A stretch of 64,000 bases of DNA from Sphingomonas sp. Leaf17. GTDB lineage: Bacteria; Pseudomonadota; Alphaproteobacteria; Sphingomonadales; Sphingomonadaceae. This document shows, one piece after another, positions 19,533-27,856 of this stretch; positions within the stretch are counted from its first letter, which is position 1, and each line of letters begins with the position of its first letter. Position numbers and translations under genes: made by a program. The notes below the pieces were generated by a model. The model was given only the letters and a program-made list of their open reading frames with translations, did not search any database and was not told the DNA's origin. The stretch covers positions 62,001 to 126,000 of the forward strand of contig NZ_LMKL01000001.1 in assembly GCF_001421505.1 (NCBI RefSeq). Direction: 5' to 3'.

Positions 19533-19750
19533 GCGCGGCGCGATATTCTGTCCCGCTGTGGCTCCGTCAGACCCGATAGGTTGCAATTGTTAACCCTCAT
19601 ATGCACCACCCGCTTATCAGCGGCGGTGCGTGGCGCAATGCCCATGCTGATTTTCATCGACCGGCCCGGCAGGTCGTTCAATCTGGACGCGACCCCCGTT
19701 CCCATGCGACCGACGGCTGCGACACAGGATCATCACGAGGAACGACGATC

Positions 19751-20131
19751 ATGAGCTATATCCAGGGGTTCGTCATACCCGTCCCGACCGCCAACAAGGA
19801 TGCGTATCTGGCGCTGGCATCGAAGGCGGCCCCGGTGTTCGTCGAATATGGCGCGTTGCGCGTGGTCGAGACGTGGGGCGACGCGGTGCCGGAGGGCGAC
19901 GTGACCGATTTCTGGAGCGCGGTGCAGGCGACCGGGGACGAGGCGATCGTCTTTTCGTGGATCGAATGGCCCGACCGCGAAACCTATGTCGCGGCCGAGG
20001 CCAAGATCATGGCCGATCCGCGCATGGCCCCCGACGGCCCCATGCCGTTCGACGGCAAGCGGATGATCTACGCCGGCTTCGCCCCGCTGCTCGACACGAT
20101 GGTGGTGCAGGCGCCCGCCGAGGAGGCGTAA
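19751..20131 (+). CDS. DUF1428 family protein
   Basis: A 126-residue protein of the DUF1428 (YbaA-like) family, a dimeric alpha/beta-barrel fold related to the EthD/ABM superfamily with no defined reaction. Landmarks are MSYIQGFVIPVPTANKDAYL, GALRVVETWGDAVPEGDVTD, FSWIEWPDRETYVAAEAKIM and DGKRMIYAGFAPL. An AGGAA site lies upstream of ATG 19751. It is divergent from the HxlR regulator, a common pairing that suggests direct control. Confidence 0.9.
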   Translation: MSYIQGFVIPVPTANKDAYLALASKAAPVFVEYGALRVVETWGDAVPEGDVTDFWSAVQATGDEAIVFSWIEWPDRETYVAAEAKIMADPRMAPDGPMPFDGKRMIYAGFAPLLDTMVVQAPAEEA

Positions 20132-20150
20132 CCGTTGGTCGGCGGCACGG

Positions 20151-20762
20151 TCACGCGAACGCCTGCGCGCCCTTCAGTTCCTGATAGGCGGCGATCACCC
20201 GCTGCAATGCGCCTTCGTGGCTGCGGTCGCCGCCGTTGCGGTCGGGATGGTAGCGGCGCACGAGTTCGCTGTACCGCTTGCGCAGCGCGGTCCGGTCGAC
20301 GTCGGCACCAAGGCCGAGCACCTTCAGCGCCTTGCGCTCGCCATCCGACAGGGGTTTGCCGTCCGCCCGTCCCGCCGGCGACGCGGCACGCCCGGCGAAC
20401 CGCGCGCTGATCGCGTCGAGCGGATCGGCGAAATCGGCCCATCGCGGCGGCCGGTCGCCCGACTGGCCGGTAAAGGCACGGGTCTCGCGCTCCCACCCCG
20501 CGAACGGGCGCTGGGCGTCGTGAATCTCGTCGGCGGTCATCCCGTCGAAGAAATTATAGCCGGCGTTGAACGCGCGGACATGCTCAAGGCAGAACCAGCG
20601 GAACTGCGGCGGACGATCGCCGCCACCGCTACCCTCCAGCGGCGGCGCACGAAACTCGCCCGCCTCCGCACAGCCCGGAAACATGCAGACGCGCCCCGTC
20701 CCTTCCACCCGGCCGTGAAACCTCGGACCGGGCCGATCCTTCTTTTCCGTCGAACGCGTCAC
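20151..20762 (-). CDS. J-domain (DnaJ-like) protein
   Basis: A 203-residue protein with a C-terminal J domain (about residues 140-203): ALKVLGLGADVDRTALRKRY, SELVRRYHPDRNGGDRS with the essential HPD, and IAAYQELKGAQAFA. The N-terminal part has a small Cys-containing region (VCMFPGCAEAGEFRAP ... WFCLEHVRAFN) that could bind a metal. In alphaproteobacteria this type of gene often lies beside bolA and cobS/cobT. GTG 20762 is chosen because the frame upstream runs antisense through bolA. Confidence 0.88.
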   Translation of the reverse strand: MTRSTEKKDRPGPRFHGRVEGTGRVCMFPGCAEAGEFRAPPLEGSGGGDRPPQFRWFCLEHVRAFNAGYNFFDGMTADEIHDAQRPFAGWERETRAFTGQSGDRPPRWADFADPLDAISARFAGRAASPAGRADGKPLSDGERKALKVLGLGADVDRTALRKRYSELVRRYHPDRNGGDRSHEGALQRVIAAYQELKGAQAFA

Positions 20763-20789
20763 CGGTTCCCCATGAAACAGCAAATCGGC

Positions 20790-20795
20790 TATATA
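20790..20795. promoter_or_regulatory. Shared -10-like TATATA between dnaJ-like gene and bolA
   Basis: The 39-base gap between the divergent starts (20762 minus, 20802 plus) contains TATATA in an otherwise GC-rich stretch. It is symmetrical and could serve as the -10 element in either direction. For bolA it would put the transcript start close to or at the ATG. Confidence 0.3.
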
Positions 20796-20801
20796 GGCGC
20801 G

Positions 20802-21092
20802 ATGGACAGCACCGCCACCGCTCCGCTCGCCGAGTTGATCGCCGCCCGTCTGACGACCGCGCTCAACCCGACGCATCTGGATGTCGTCAACGACAGCCAC
20901 CACCATGCCGGCCATATGGGCGACGACGGCACCGGCGAATCGCACTTTACCGTGATCGTCGAAAGCCCCGCCTTCGCAGGCCAGTCGCGCGTCGCACGGC
21001 AGCGCCGCATCAACCACGCGCTCGCCGACCTGCTCGCGACACGGATCCATGCGCTGGCGATCCGCGCCCGCGCGCCCGGCGAACCGGCATGA
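20802..21092 (+). CDS. bolA: BolA family protein
   Basis: BolA proteins partner with monothiol glutaredoxins in iron-sulfur trafficking and can act as regulators. The 96-residue product has the family core: LTTALNPTHLDVVNDSHHHA (with the conserved His), SHFTVIVESPAFAGQSRVAR, QRRINHALADLL and the C-terminal IHALAIRARAPGE. ATG 20802 is taken because a start 30 bases upstream would place extra residues before the normal BolA N-terminus. Its stop overlaps the GST start (ATGA). Confidence 0.93.
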   Translation: MDSTATAPLAELIAARLTTALNPTHLDVVNDSHHHAGHMGDDGTGESHFTVIVESPAFAGQSRVARQRRINHALADLLATRIHALAIRARAPGEPA

Positions 21093-21796
21093 GCTATCGC
21101 CTGTGGTACTGGCCCGACCTGCAGGGGCGCGGCGAGTTCATCCGCCTGCCGCTGGAGGCGGCCGGCATCGCCTATAACGATTGCGGCCGGATGCGCGGGG
21201 CCGAGGTGATGCTGGAGAACATGGAAAGCCATGGCGGTCGCCAGCCCTTCGCTCCGCCCTATCTAGAACTCGACGGCCTGATCGTCGCGCAGACCGCCAA
21301 TATCCTGATGTATCTGGGCGAGCGGCATGATCTGGCCCCGTCGGGCATGCGCGACCGGTTGTGGCTGCACCAGCTGCAACTGACGATCGCCGATCTGGTG
21401 GCGGAGGTGCACAACGTCCACCATCCGGTCGCGGCGATGGATTACTATGACGCGCAGAAGCCGGAGGCCGCACGCGCGGCGCTGCAGTTCCGCAACGAGC
21501 GCATGCCGAAATATTTCGACCATTTCGAACAGGCGATCGCCAGCAGCAGCGGCGACTGGCTGGTCGATCACCGCTGGACCTATGCCGATTGCTCGCTGTT
21601 CCAGATCGTCGAGGGCCTGCGCTACATGTTCCCGCAACGGATGGCGACGCTGGAACCCGATTATCCGCGGCTGGTCCGCATCCGCGACCAGGTCGCCGAC
21701 CTGCCCGGCATCCGCGCCTATCTGAAAAGCGACCGGCGGATCCCGTTCAATACCGACGGCATCTTCCGCCACTATCCCGAACTCGACGCGGCGTGA
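21089..21796 (+). CDS. Glutathione S-transferase
   Basis: A 235-residue cytosolic GST. The N-terminal thioredoxin-like domain begins LWYWPDLQGRGEFIRLPLEA, with a Tyr/Arg region as in sigma/alpha-type GSTs, and contains the cis-proline and Gln-Thr-Ala region PPYLELDGLIVAQTANILMY; the helical C-domain follows (TYADCSLFQIVEGLRYMF). It is coupled to bolA upstream and to the Nudix gene downstream by 4-base overlaps. Substrate unknown. Confidence 0.88.
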   Translation: MSYRLWYWPDLQGRGEFIRLPLEAAGIAYNDCGRMRGAEVMLENMESHGGRQPFAPPYLELDGLIVAQTANILMYLGERHDLAPSGMRDRLWLHQLQLTIADLVAEVHNVHHPVAAMDYYDAQKPEAARAALQFRNERMPKYFDHFEQAIASSSGDWLVDHRWTYADCSLFQIVEGLRYMFPQRMATLEPDYPRLVRIRDQVADLPGIRAYLKSDRRIPFNTDGIFRHYPELDAA

Positions 21797-22257
21797 CCCT
21801 CGCCGACACCGTCCGGGTGGCGCGGCCCGCCGCGCGCATCCTGCTGGTCGATGCGCAGAACCGGGTGCTGATGTTCCGCTTCACCCCCGATGATCGCCCG
21901 CCATTGTGGTGTACGCCGGGCGGCGCGGTCGATCCCGGCGAAACCTATCCGCAAGCCGCGCGCCGCGAATTGTGGGAGGAGGTCGGCCTGGATGTGGATT
22001 GCGGCCCGGAAGTCGCACGCCGCGTCGTCGACTTCCGCACCTTCGAGGGGACCGAGGTCTGTGCCGACGAACGCTATTTCCGGGTCGATATCGACGCCTG
22101 CGACGTCCGCCCCGGCGGCCTGACCGCGCAGGAACAAGCCCTGCTGGTCGGCCACCGCTGGTTTACGCGGGACGAGATCGCACAGCACGACGAAGCCCTG
22201 TATCCCGCCGATCTCGTCGACCTGCTCGACGCAACGGAGAGCCACCATGCTCGATGA
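21793..22257 (+). CDS. Nudix hydrolase
   Basis: A 154-residue Nudix protein with a complete Nudix box, GAVDPGETYPQAARRELWEE followed by VGL (GX5EX7REUXEEXGU). It hydrolyses a nucleoside diphosphate linked to some X group; the target cannot be told from sequence. GTG 21793 overlaps the GST stop (GTGA). The C-terminus (ALYPADLVDLLDATES) overlaps the pirin start by 11 bases. Confidence 0.9.
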   Translation: MTLADTVRVARPAARILLVDAQNRVLMFRFTPDDRPPLWCTPGGAVDPGETYPQAARRELWEEVGLDVDCGPEVARRVVDFRTFEGTEVCADERYFRVDIDACDVRPGGLTAQEQALLVGHRWFTRDEIAQHDEALYPADLVDLLDATESHHAR

Positions 22258-23146
22258 TTTCATCCTACAGACGATCACCCCGGTTACTCACGATCTGGGC
22301 GGGTTCAAGGTCCACCGGACGCTGCCGAACAAGGCGCGGACGATGGTCGGCCCGTTCCTGTTCTTCGACCAGATGGGACCGGCAACGCTCGCGGTCGGCG
22401 GCGGCATCGACGTGCGCCCGCATCCGCACATCAACCTGTCGACCGTCACCTATCTGTTCGACGGCGCGATCGACCACCGCGATTCGCTGGGCACCGATGC
22501 GCGGATCGAACCGGGCGCGGTGAACCTGATGACCGCAGGGCACGGCATCGTCCATTCCGAACGCTCGCCCGGCGACGAGCGTGCGCATGGCCCCACTTTG
22601 TCCGGCATCCAGACCTGGCTCGCGCTGCCCGACGCGATGGAGGAAATCGACCCTGCGTTCGAGCATGTGACCAAGGCGCAACTGCCGGTCATCGACACGC
22701 CGGGCGCGCGCGCGCGGATCATCATGGGGTCGCTGTGGGGCCAGACCGCGCCGACCACGACCTATGCCGGCACGATCTATGCCGACATCGCGCTGGAGGC
22801 CGGCGCGGCGGTGCCGATCGACGCGGTGGCCGAGGAGCGCGCGATCTATCTGGCGATGGGCGAGGCCACGCTGGAGGGGGTGCCGCTGGAGCCGCAGGTC
22901 CTCTACGTCCTGCGCCCCGGCATCGCCGCCACGCTGCGCTCGGCCACCGGCGGCCGGGCGATGCTGTGCGGCGGCGATGCCTTCGCGACGCCGCGCCACG
23001 TCTGGTGGAACTTCGTCAGCTCGCGCCGTGACCGGATCCAGCAGGCCAAGCGCGACTGGAACGCCGGTGACTTTCCCAAGGTGCCCGGCGACGACCAGGA
23101 ATGGATCCCGATCCCGGAGGTACCGAACACGGTCAGCTATCCCTGA
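22247..23146 (+). CDS. Pirin family protein
   Basis: A 299-residue bicupin of the pirin family, non-haem iron proteins that include quercetin 2,3-dioxygenases. The metal-binding N-domain is visible as HPHINLSTVTYLFDGAIDHR, then AVNLMTAGHGIVHSERSPGD; the C-domain carries GSLWGQTAPTTTYAGTIYAD. A GGAGAG site precedes the ATG. It ends the bolA-GST-Nudix-pirin string, all linked by overlaps, which hints at a shared redox or stress role. Confidence 0.9.
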   Translation: MLDDFILQTITPVTHDLGGFKVHRTLPNKARTMVGPFLFFDQMGPATLAVGGGIDVRPHPHINLSTVTYLFDGAIDHRDSLGTDARIEPGAVNLMTAGHGIVHSERSPGDERAHGPTLSGIQTWLALPDAMEEIDPAFEHVTKAQLPVIDTPGARARIIMGSLWGQTAPTTTYAGTIYADIALEAGAAVPIDAVAEERAIYLAMGEATLEGVPLEPQVLYVLRPGIAATLRSATGGRAMLCGGDAFATPRHVWWNFVSSRRDRIQQAKRDWNAGDFPKVPGDDQEWIPIPEVPNTVSYP

Positions 23147-23245
23147 TCGGCTTGCGGCGCACGGCGGGCGTGGGCATGGTCCGGCAGGCCGGGACGGCAG
23201 CAAGGCATAAGCCCGCGCCGTTCGCCATCGGGAGGGGATCTGACC

Positions 23246-24127
23246 ATGCAGCGTATCGCACTGACCACGGGCGTCGAGCTGGACGTCGCCACCGCCGGCG
23301 ACCCCGCGCACCCGCCGATGATCCTGCTGCACGGCTTTCCGGAGTCGCACCGGACCTGGCGGCACGTCATGCCCGACCTGGCGCGCGACCATTTCGTCAT
23401 CGCGCCCGACCAGCGCGGCTATGCCGGTTCGTCCAAGCCGGAGGGCGTCTCCGCCTACACCCCCGACAAGCCGGTCGCCGACCTGATCGCGCTGGCCGAC
23501 CATTTCGGGCTCGACCGGTTCACGTTGGTCGCCCATGACTGGGGTGGTGCGATCGCATGGATGGCCGCGCTGAAGCATCCTGACCGGATCGCCCGGCTGG
23601 TCATCATCAACGCGCCGCACCCGCTGATCTTCCAGCGCACGCTGTTCGACGATCCGGCCCAGCGCGCCGCCAGCCAGTACATGACTGCCTTCCGCAACCC
23701 GACCCTTGAACGGCATATCGAAACGATCGGCCTCGACGCGTTCTTCGACACCAGCTTTGCCAAACACGCCGATCTGGCCATGCTCGCCGACGACAAGCCC
23801 GACTATCTGGCGGAGTGGAGCCAGCCGGGCGCGATGACGGCGATGCTGAACTGGTACCGGGCCAGCGCGATCATCGTGCCGGCGATGGACGAAACGCCGG
23901 CACGCCCCGACTGGCTGGACGCGCCGTTCCCGCCGCTGGCGATGCCGGTGCTGGTCATCTGGGGCCTGCGCGACGTCGCCCTGCTGCCGAGCCAGCTGGA
24001 CGGTCTGGATACGCTGGTCCCCGACCTGACGATCGCCAGGGTCGACGCCGGGCATTTCGTGCCGTGGGAAAATCCGGATGCGGTCATCGCCGCCATCCGC
24101 GACTGGGAAAGACATCAGCCCGGTTGA
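23246..24127 (+). CDS. Alpha/beta hydrolase, epoxide hydrolase-like
   Basis: A 293-residue alpha/beta-fold hydrolase. The oxyanion motif HGFPESHRTW and the nucleophile elbow VAHDWGGAIAWM, with Asp rather than Ser as nucleophile, are those of epoxide hydrolases and haloalkane dehalogenases. The catalytic His is likely in VDAGHFVPWENPD. No signal peptide is seen. The start has a strong GGGAGGGG site. Upstream is a 99-base gap after pirin, so it may have its own promoter. Confidence 0.87.
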   Translation: MQRIALTTGVELDVATAGDPAHPPMILLHGFPESHRTWRHVMPDLARDHFVIAPDQRGYAGSSKPEGVSAYTPDKPVADLIALADHFGLDRFTLVAHDWGGAIAWMAALKHPDRIARLVIINAPHPLIFQRTLFDDPAQRAASQYMTAFRNPTLERHIETIGLDAFFDTSFAKHADLAMLADDKPDYLAEWSQPGAMTAMLNWYRASAIIVPAMDETPARPDWLDAPFPPLAMPVLVIWGLRDVALLPSQLDGLDTLVPDLTIARVDAGHFVPWENPDAVIAAIRDWERHQPG

Positions 24128-24201
24128 TTGTGATGGCGGCCGGGATCGTTCCGCCACGCTTGGTTGCGCCAGCCCGCGCGCACCAGTAAAGCCCCGGCTC
24201 C

Positions 24202-24879
24202 ATGCCACAGCCGCCACTCATCCCCCCGCTCATCATCGCCGTCCCCAAGGGGCGTATTCTTGTCGAGGCCATGCCTTTGCTGGCGGCGGCCGGTATCCAT
24301 CCGGAAGCGGCGTTCACCGACCCAGACAGCCGGGCCTTGCGGTTCGAAACCGACAACCCGGGCATATCGCTGATCCGGGTGCGCGCGTTCGACGTGGCCA
24401 CCTTCGTCGCGCACGGGGCGGCGCATATGGGCATCGTCGGGTCGGACGTGCTGGCGGAGTTCGCCTATTCCGAGCTGTACGCGCCGGTCGATCTCGGGAT
24501 CGGCCACTGCCGCCTGTCGGTCGCCGAACCGGCCGACATGGCGCAGAAGAACGATTCCCGCGGCTGGAGCCATGTCCGCGTCGCGACGAAGTATCCGCAT
24601 GTGACGGCGCGCTATTTCGGCGATCGGGGCGTGCAGGCGGAGTGCGTGAAGCTGAACGGCGCGATGGAACTGGCCCCCACGCTCGGCCTCGCCCCGCGCA
24701 TCGTCGATCTTGTATCGTCGGGCCGCACCCTGAAGGAAAACGGATTGGTCGAGGTCGCGCACATCATGGACGTCACGTCGCGGCTCGTCGTCAACCGCGC
24801 GGCGATGAAGACGCGCGGCGACGTCGTGCCGCTGGTCGACGCCTTCCGCCGCGCGGTCGGCGAGAGGGTCGCGGCATGA
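24202..24879 (+). CDS. hisG: ATP phosphoribosyltransferase, short form (HisG)
   Basis: HisG makes phosphoribosyl-ATP, the first step of histidine synthesis. At 225 residues it is the short form without the C-terminal regulatory domain; short HisG proteins normally need the HisZ subunit, which is not in this window. Landmarks are [36 protein letters not shown] and the PRPP loop [20 protein letters not shown]. hisD overlaps its stop by 4 bases. Confidence 0.95.
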   Translation: MPQPPLIPPLIIAVPKGRILVEAMPLLAAAGIHPEAAFTDPDSRALRFETDNPGISLIRVRAFDVATFVAHGAAHMGIVGSDVLAEFAYSELYAPVDLGIGHCRLSVAEPADMAQKNDSRGWSHVRVATKYPHVTARYFGDRGVQAECVKLNGAMELAPTLGLAPRIVDLVSSGRTLKENGLVEVAHIMDVTSRLVVNRAAMKTRGDVVPLVDAFRRAVGERVAA

Positions 24880-26171
24880 TCCGCCTGTCGACGACCGATG
24901 CGGGCTTTGCCGAGGCGTTCGATGCGCTGGTCAACGACCGGCGCGAATCGGATTCGACCGTCACCCGCGATGTCGCGGCGATCATCGCCCGCGTGCGGGC
25001 CGAGGGCGAGGGCGCGGTCCGCGACCTGACGCTGGCGCTCGACCGGCATGATCTCGATGCGACCGGCTGGCAGGTCGACCTGGCCGACTGCAAGGCGGCG
25101 TTCGAGCGACTTGAACCCGAATTGCGGATCGCGCTGGAACTCGCGGCCACCCGCATCCGCGCCTATCATGAAAAGCAGCTGCCGGTGGACAGCGACTTCA
25201 CCGACGCGGCCGGCGTCCGGCTTGGTGCGCGCTGGCGGCCCGTGGATGCGGCCGGGCTGTATGTGCCCGGCGGCCGGGCGGCCTATCCCTCGTCGCTATT
25301 GATGAACGCCATTCCCGCCAAGGTGGCGGGCGTCGGCCGGATTGCGATGGTCACCCCGACGCCCGACGGCAAGATCAACCATCTGGTCCTGGCCGCCGCG
25401 CATCTGGCCGGCGTCGACGAAATCTGGCGTATCGGTGGCGCGCAGGGCGTCGCCGCGCTGGCCCACGGAGCCGGACGGATCGCCGCCGTCGACGTCATCA
25501 CCGGTCCCGGCAATGCCTGGGTCGCGGAGGCCAAGCGCCAGCTGTACGGCGTGGTCGGCATCGACATGGTCGCCGGCCCTTCCGAAATCGTCGTCCTCGC
25601 CGATGGCCTGAACGATTCCGAATGGACCGCCGCCGACCTGCTGAGCCAGGCCGAACACGACGTCACGACCCAGTCGATCCTGTTCACCGACGACGCCGAC
25701 TTCGCCGACCGGGTCGCCGCCGCCGTGGATCGCCAGATCCCGGAACTGGCCACCGCCAACGTCGCGCGCGTGGCGTGGGACGCGAACGGCGCGATCATCG
25801 TCGTGCGCGATCTGGACGAGGCGATGCCACTGGTCGACCGGCTTGCGCCCGAGCATCTGCAATTGTCGGTCGACGCTCCCCAGACGCTGTTCGACCGGGT
25901 CCGCCATGCCGGATCGGTGTTCCTCGGCCGGCATACGCCCGAGGCGATCGGTGATTATGTCGCCGGTCCCAACCACGTCCTGCCGACCGGCCGGCGCGCG
26001 CGGTTTGCGTCGGGCCTGTCGGTTCTCGACTTCATGAAGCGCACCAGCTTCCTCGGCCTGACCGAGGACAGTCTGCGCGAACTCGGCCCCGCCACCGTCG
26101 CGCTCGCGCGGGCGGAGGGGCTGCCCGCCCATGCCAAATCGGTGGCGCTCCGCCTCCGCCTGAACGATTGA
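24876..26171 (+). CDS. hisD: Histidinol dehydrogenase
   Basis: HisD carries out the last two steps of histidine synthesis, oxidising L-histidinol to histidine with two NAD+. The 431-residue protein shows [40 protein letters not shown], the zinc-ligand region [17 protein letters not shown] and the C-terminal [20 protein letters not shown]. Its ATG overlaps the hisG stop. nusB follows at once. Confidence 0.97.
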   Translation: MIRLSTTDAGFAEAFDALVNDRRESDSTVTRDVAAIIARVRAEGEGAVRDLTLALDRHDLDATGWQVDLADCKAAFERLEPELRIALELAATRIRAYHEKQLPVDSDFTDAAGVRLGARWRPVDAAGLYVPGGRAAYPSSLLMNAIPAKVAGVGRIAMVTPTPDGKINHLVLAAAHLAGVDEIWRIGGAQGVAALAHGAGRIAAVDVITGPGNAWVAEAKRQLYGVVGIDMVAGPSEIVVLADGLNDSEWTAADLLSQAEHDVTTQSILFTDDADFADRVAAAVDRQIPELATANVARVAWDANGAIIVVRDLDEAMPLVDRLAPEHLQLSVDAPQTLFDRVRHAGSVFLGRHTPEAIGDYVAGPNHVLPTGRRARFASGLSVLDFMKRTSFLGLTEDSLRELGPATVALARAEGLPAHAKSVALRLRLND

Positions 26172-26179
26172 ACGCTGTC

Positions 26180-26632
26180 ATGACCCGCACTTCCGCCCGC
26201 TCCAAGGCGCGCGCCGCCGCCCGCCTCGCCGCCGTCCAGGCGCTGTACCAGCACGAGATGGAGGGGACGCCGGTCGTTCCCCTGCTGCATGAGTTCCATG
26301 CTCACCGGCTGGGCGCGGTGATCGAGGATGTGGAATATGCCGAGGCGGAGGTCGATTTCTTCGACGACATCGTCAAGGGCGCGACCGCGCGCGCGGGCGA
26401 GATCGACCTGCTGATCGAGGGCAAGCTGGCCAAGGGGTGGACGCTCGCCCGCCTCGACAAGCCGATGAAGGCATTGCTGCGCGCGGGCACCTATGAGTTG
26501 CTCGCGCGCGTCGACGTGCCGGTCGGCGCGGTCATCAGCGAATATGTCGACGTCGCCCACGCCTTTTACGAACGACGCGAGGCGGGGTTCGTCAACGGCC
26601 TGCTCGACGCGATCGGCAAGGATGTGCGCTGA
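26180..26632 (+). CDS. nusB: Transcription antitermination protein NusB
   Basis: NusB with S10 binds boxA RNA for antitermination of rRNA operons. The 150-residue product starts RTSARSKARAAARLAAVQAL, then YQHEM, and ends VPVGAVISEYVDVAHAFYER with GFVNGLLDAIGKDVR, all NusB hallmarks. ATG 26180 is taken over TTG 26168, which lies in the end of hisD. The hisG-hisD-nusB-thiL order points to one transcript. Confidence 0.94.
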   Translation: MTRTSARSKARAAARLAAVQALYQHEMEGTPVVPLLHEFHAHRLGAVIEDVEYAEAEVDFFDDIVKGATARAGEIDLLIEGKLAKGWTLARLDKPMKALLRAGTYELLARVDVPVGAVISEYVDVAHAFYERREAGFVNGLLDAIGKDVR

Positions 26633-26637
26633 CCTGA

Positions 26638-26796
26638 TTCCTCCCCGGCACAGGGAGGGGGACCGCGCTCAGCGGGCGTGGTGGAGGGCGCGTGCCCCAG
26701 GCGGGACGCTCAATAGACCTCTCCAAGCGTCGGACTCGCTGCCCTCCCCCTCCACCATCGCTGCGCGATGGTCCCCCTCCCCGTGCCGGGGAGGAA
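26638..26796. repeat. Palindromic GC-rich intergenic repeat before thiL
   Basis: The left part (26638-26688) and the right part (26742-26796) are near reverse complements: TTCCTCCCCGGCAC...GGTGGAGGG against CCCTCCCCCTCCACC...GCCGGGGAGGAA. The inner stem ATCGCTGCGCGAT in the right arm is itself palindromic. Repeats of this style occur between genes in many alphaproteobacteria. The end of the right arm supplies the GAGGA ribosome-binding site of thiL. Confidence 0.8.
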
Positions 26797-26803
26797 TTGG
26801 CGG

Positions 26804-27709
26804 GTGACCGAAGCCGAGTTTCTGACCGCGTTACGCAGCCTGCCGCTGCACCCCGGCGCACGCGGACTGACCGACGATACCGCCGTCCTCGACGCCGGCC
26901 CGCTGGTCGTCACCACCGACACACTGGTTGAGGGCGTCCATTTCCTCAGCGGCGACCCGCCCGGCGATGTCGCGTGGAAACTGCTGGCGACCAACCTGTC
27001 GGACCTCGCCGCCAAGGGTGCCTCGGTCGAGGGCGTATTGCTCAACTACCCGCTGCGCGACGATGCGTGGGACCGCGCGTTCCTGACCGGTTTCGGCACG
27101 GCGCTGAAGGCGTTGGGCGCGCGGCTGATCGGTGGCGACACGGTGACATTGCCGCCGGGCGCACCGCGCGTCCTGACGCTGACCGCATTCGGCCGCGACG
27201 CCGCCGCCCCGCCCCGGAGCGGCGCGCGGGCGGGCGACGCCTTATGGGTGACGGGGACGATCGGTGACGCCGGCATCGGGCTGGCCATCGCCGGCGGGCA
27301 GACCGGGCCTGAGCGGTTGCGCGACGCCTACCGCCGCCCTTTGCCCCGTCTGGCCACGGGACGCCTGCTGGGGCCTCAGGTGTCGGCGATGATGGACGTG
27401 TCGGACGGGCTGCTGATCGACGCCGCGCGCATGGCGGCGGCAAGCGGGCTGGCGGTGGCGATCGACCTGTCGGCGGTGCCGCTGTCCGATGCCCTGCGCG
27501 ATTTCGCGGGCGAGTCGCGCGACGTCCGGCTGGCGGCGATGACGGCGGGCGACGATTACGAACTGCTGTTCGCGCTGGCCGATGGTGCCATGCCCGCCGC
27601 GCCGGCGACCCGGATCGGGATGTTCGCGGTCGGGTCTGGGTTGAGCCTGCACGATGCGGGTGAGACGATCCCCCTGCCCGGCAGGCTCGGCTATCAACAC
27701 GGCGGTTGA
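26804..27709 (+). CDS. thiL: Thiamine-monophosphate kinase
   Basis: ThiL phosphorylates thiamine phosphate to thiamine diphosphate. From GTG 26804 the product has 301 residues with the PurM/AIR-synthase-like fold: LTDDTAVLDAGPLVVTTDTL, VEGVHFL, LLATNLSDLAAKGA, and the later MMDVSDGLLIDAARMA and AGDDYELLFA motifs that bind Mg-ATP. The frame is open 12 codons upstream into the repeat, but GAGGA 8 bases before the GTG decides the start. Confidence 0.94.
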   Translation: MTEAEFLTALRSLPLHPGARGLTDDTAVLDAGPLVVTTDTLVEGVHFLSGDPPGDVAWKLLATNLSDLAAKGASVEGVLLNYPLRDDAWDRAFLTGFGTALKALGARLIGGDTVTLPPGAPRVLTLTAFGRDAAAPPRSGARAGDALWVTGTIGDAGIGLAIAGGQTGPERLRDAYRRPLPRLATGRLLGPQVSAMMDVSDGLLIDAARMAAASGLAVAIDLSAVPLSDALRDFAGESRDVRLAAMTAGDDYELLFALADGAMPAAPATRIGMFAVGSGLSLHDAGETIPLPGRLGYQHGG

Positions 27710-27856
27710 CCGCCCCCCATCCGTTCGTTTCGGACGTAGTCGAAACGACCGGGATCGGGACACCCTTGCGCATTCCTCCACCCCTGATAGCCTCCCGCTC
27801 CTAACGATGAACGACCCGGACAACCGGGCGTCCGCCAGGAGAGGGAATAGCGACGT

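Noticed and set aside
26768-26803. ATG at 26768 as the thiL start
   Set aside because: It lies in the palindromic repeat and would add 12 residues (MVPLPVPG...) not expected for ThiL; GTG 26804 has the GAGGA site.
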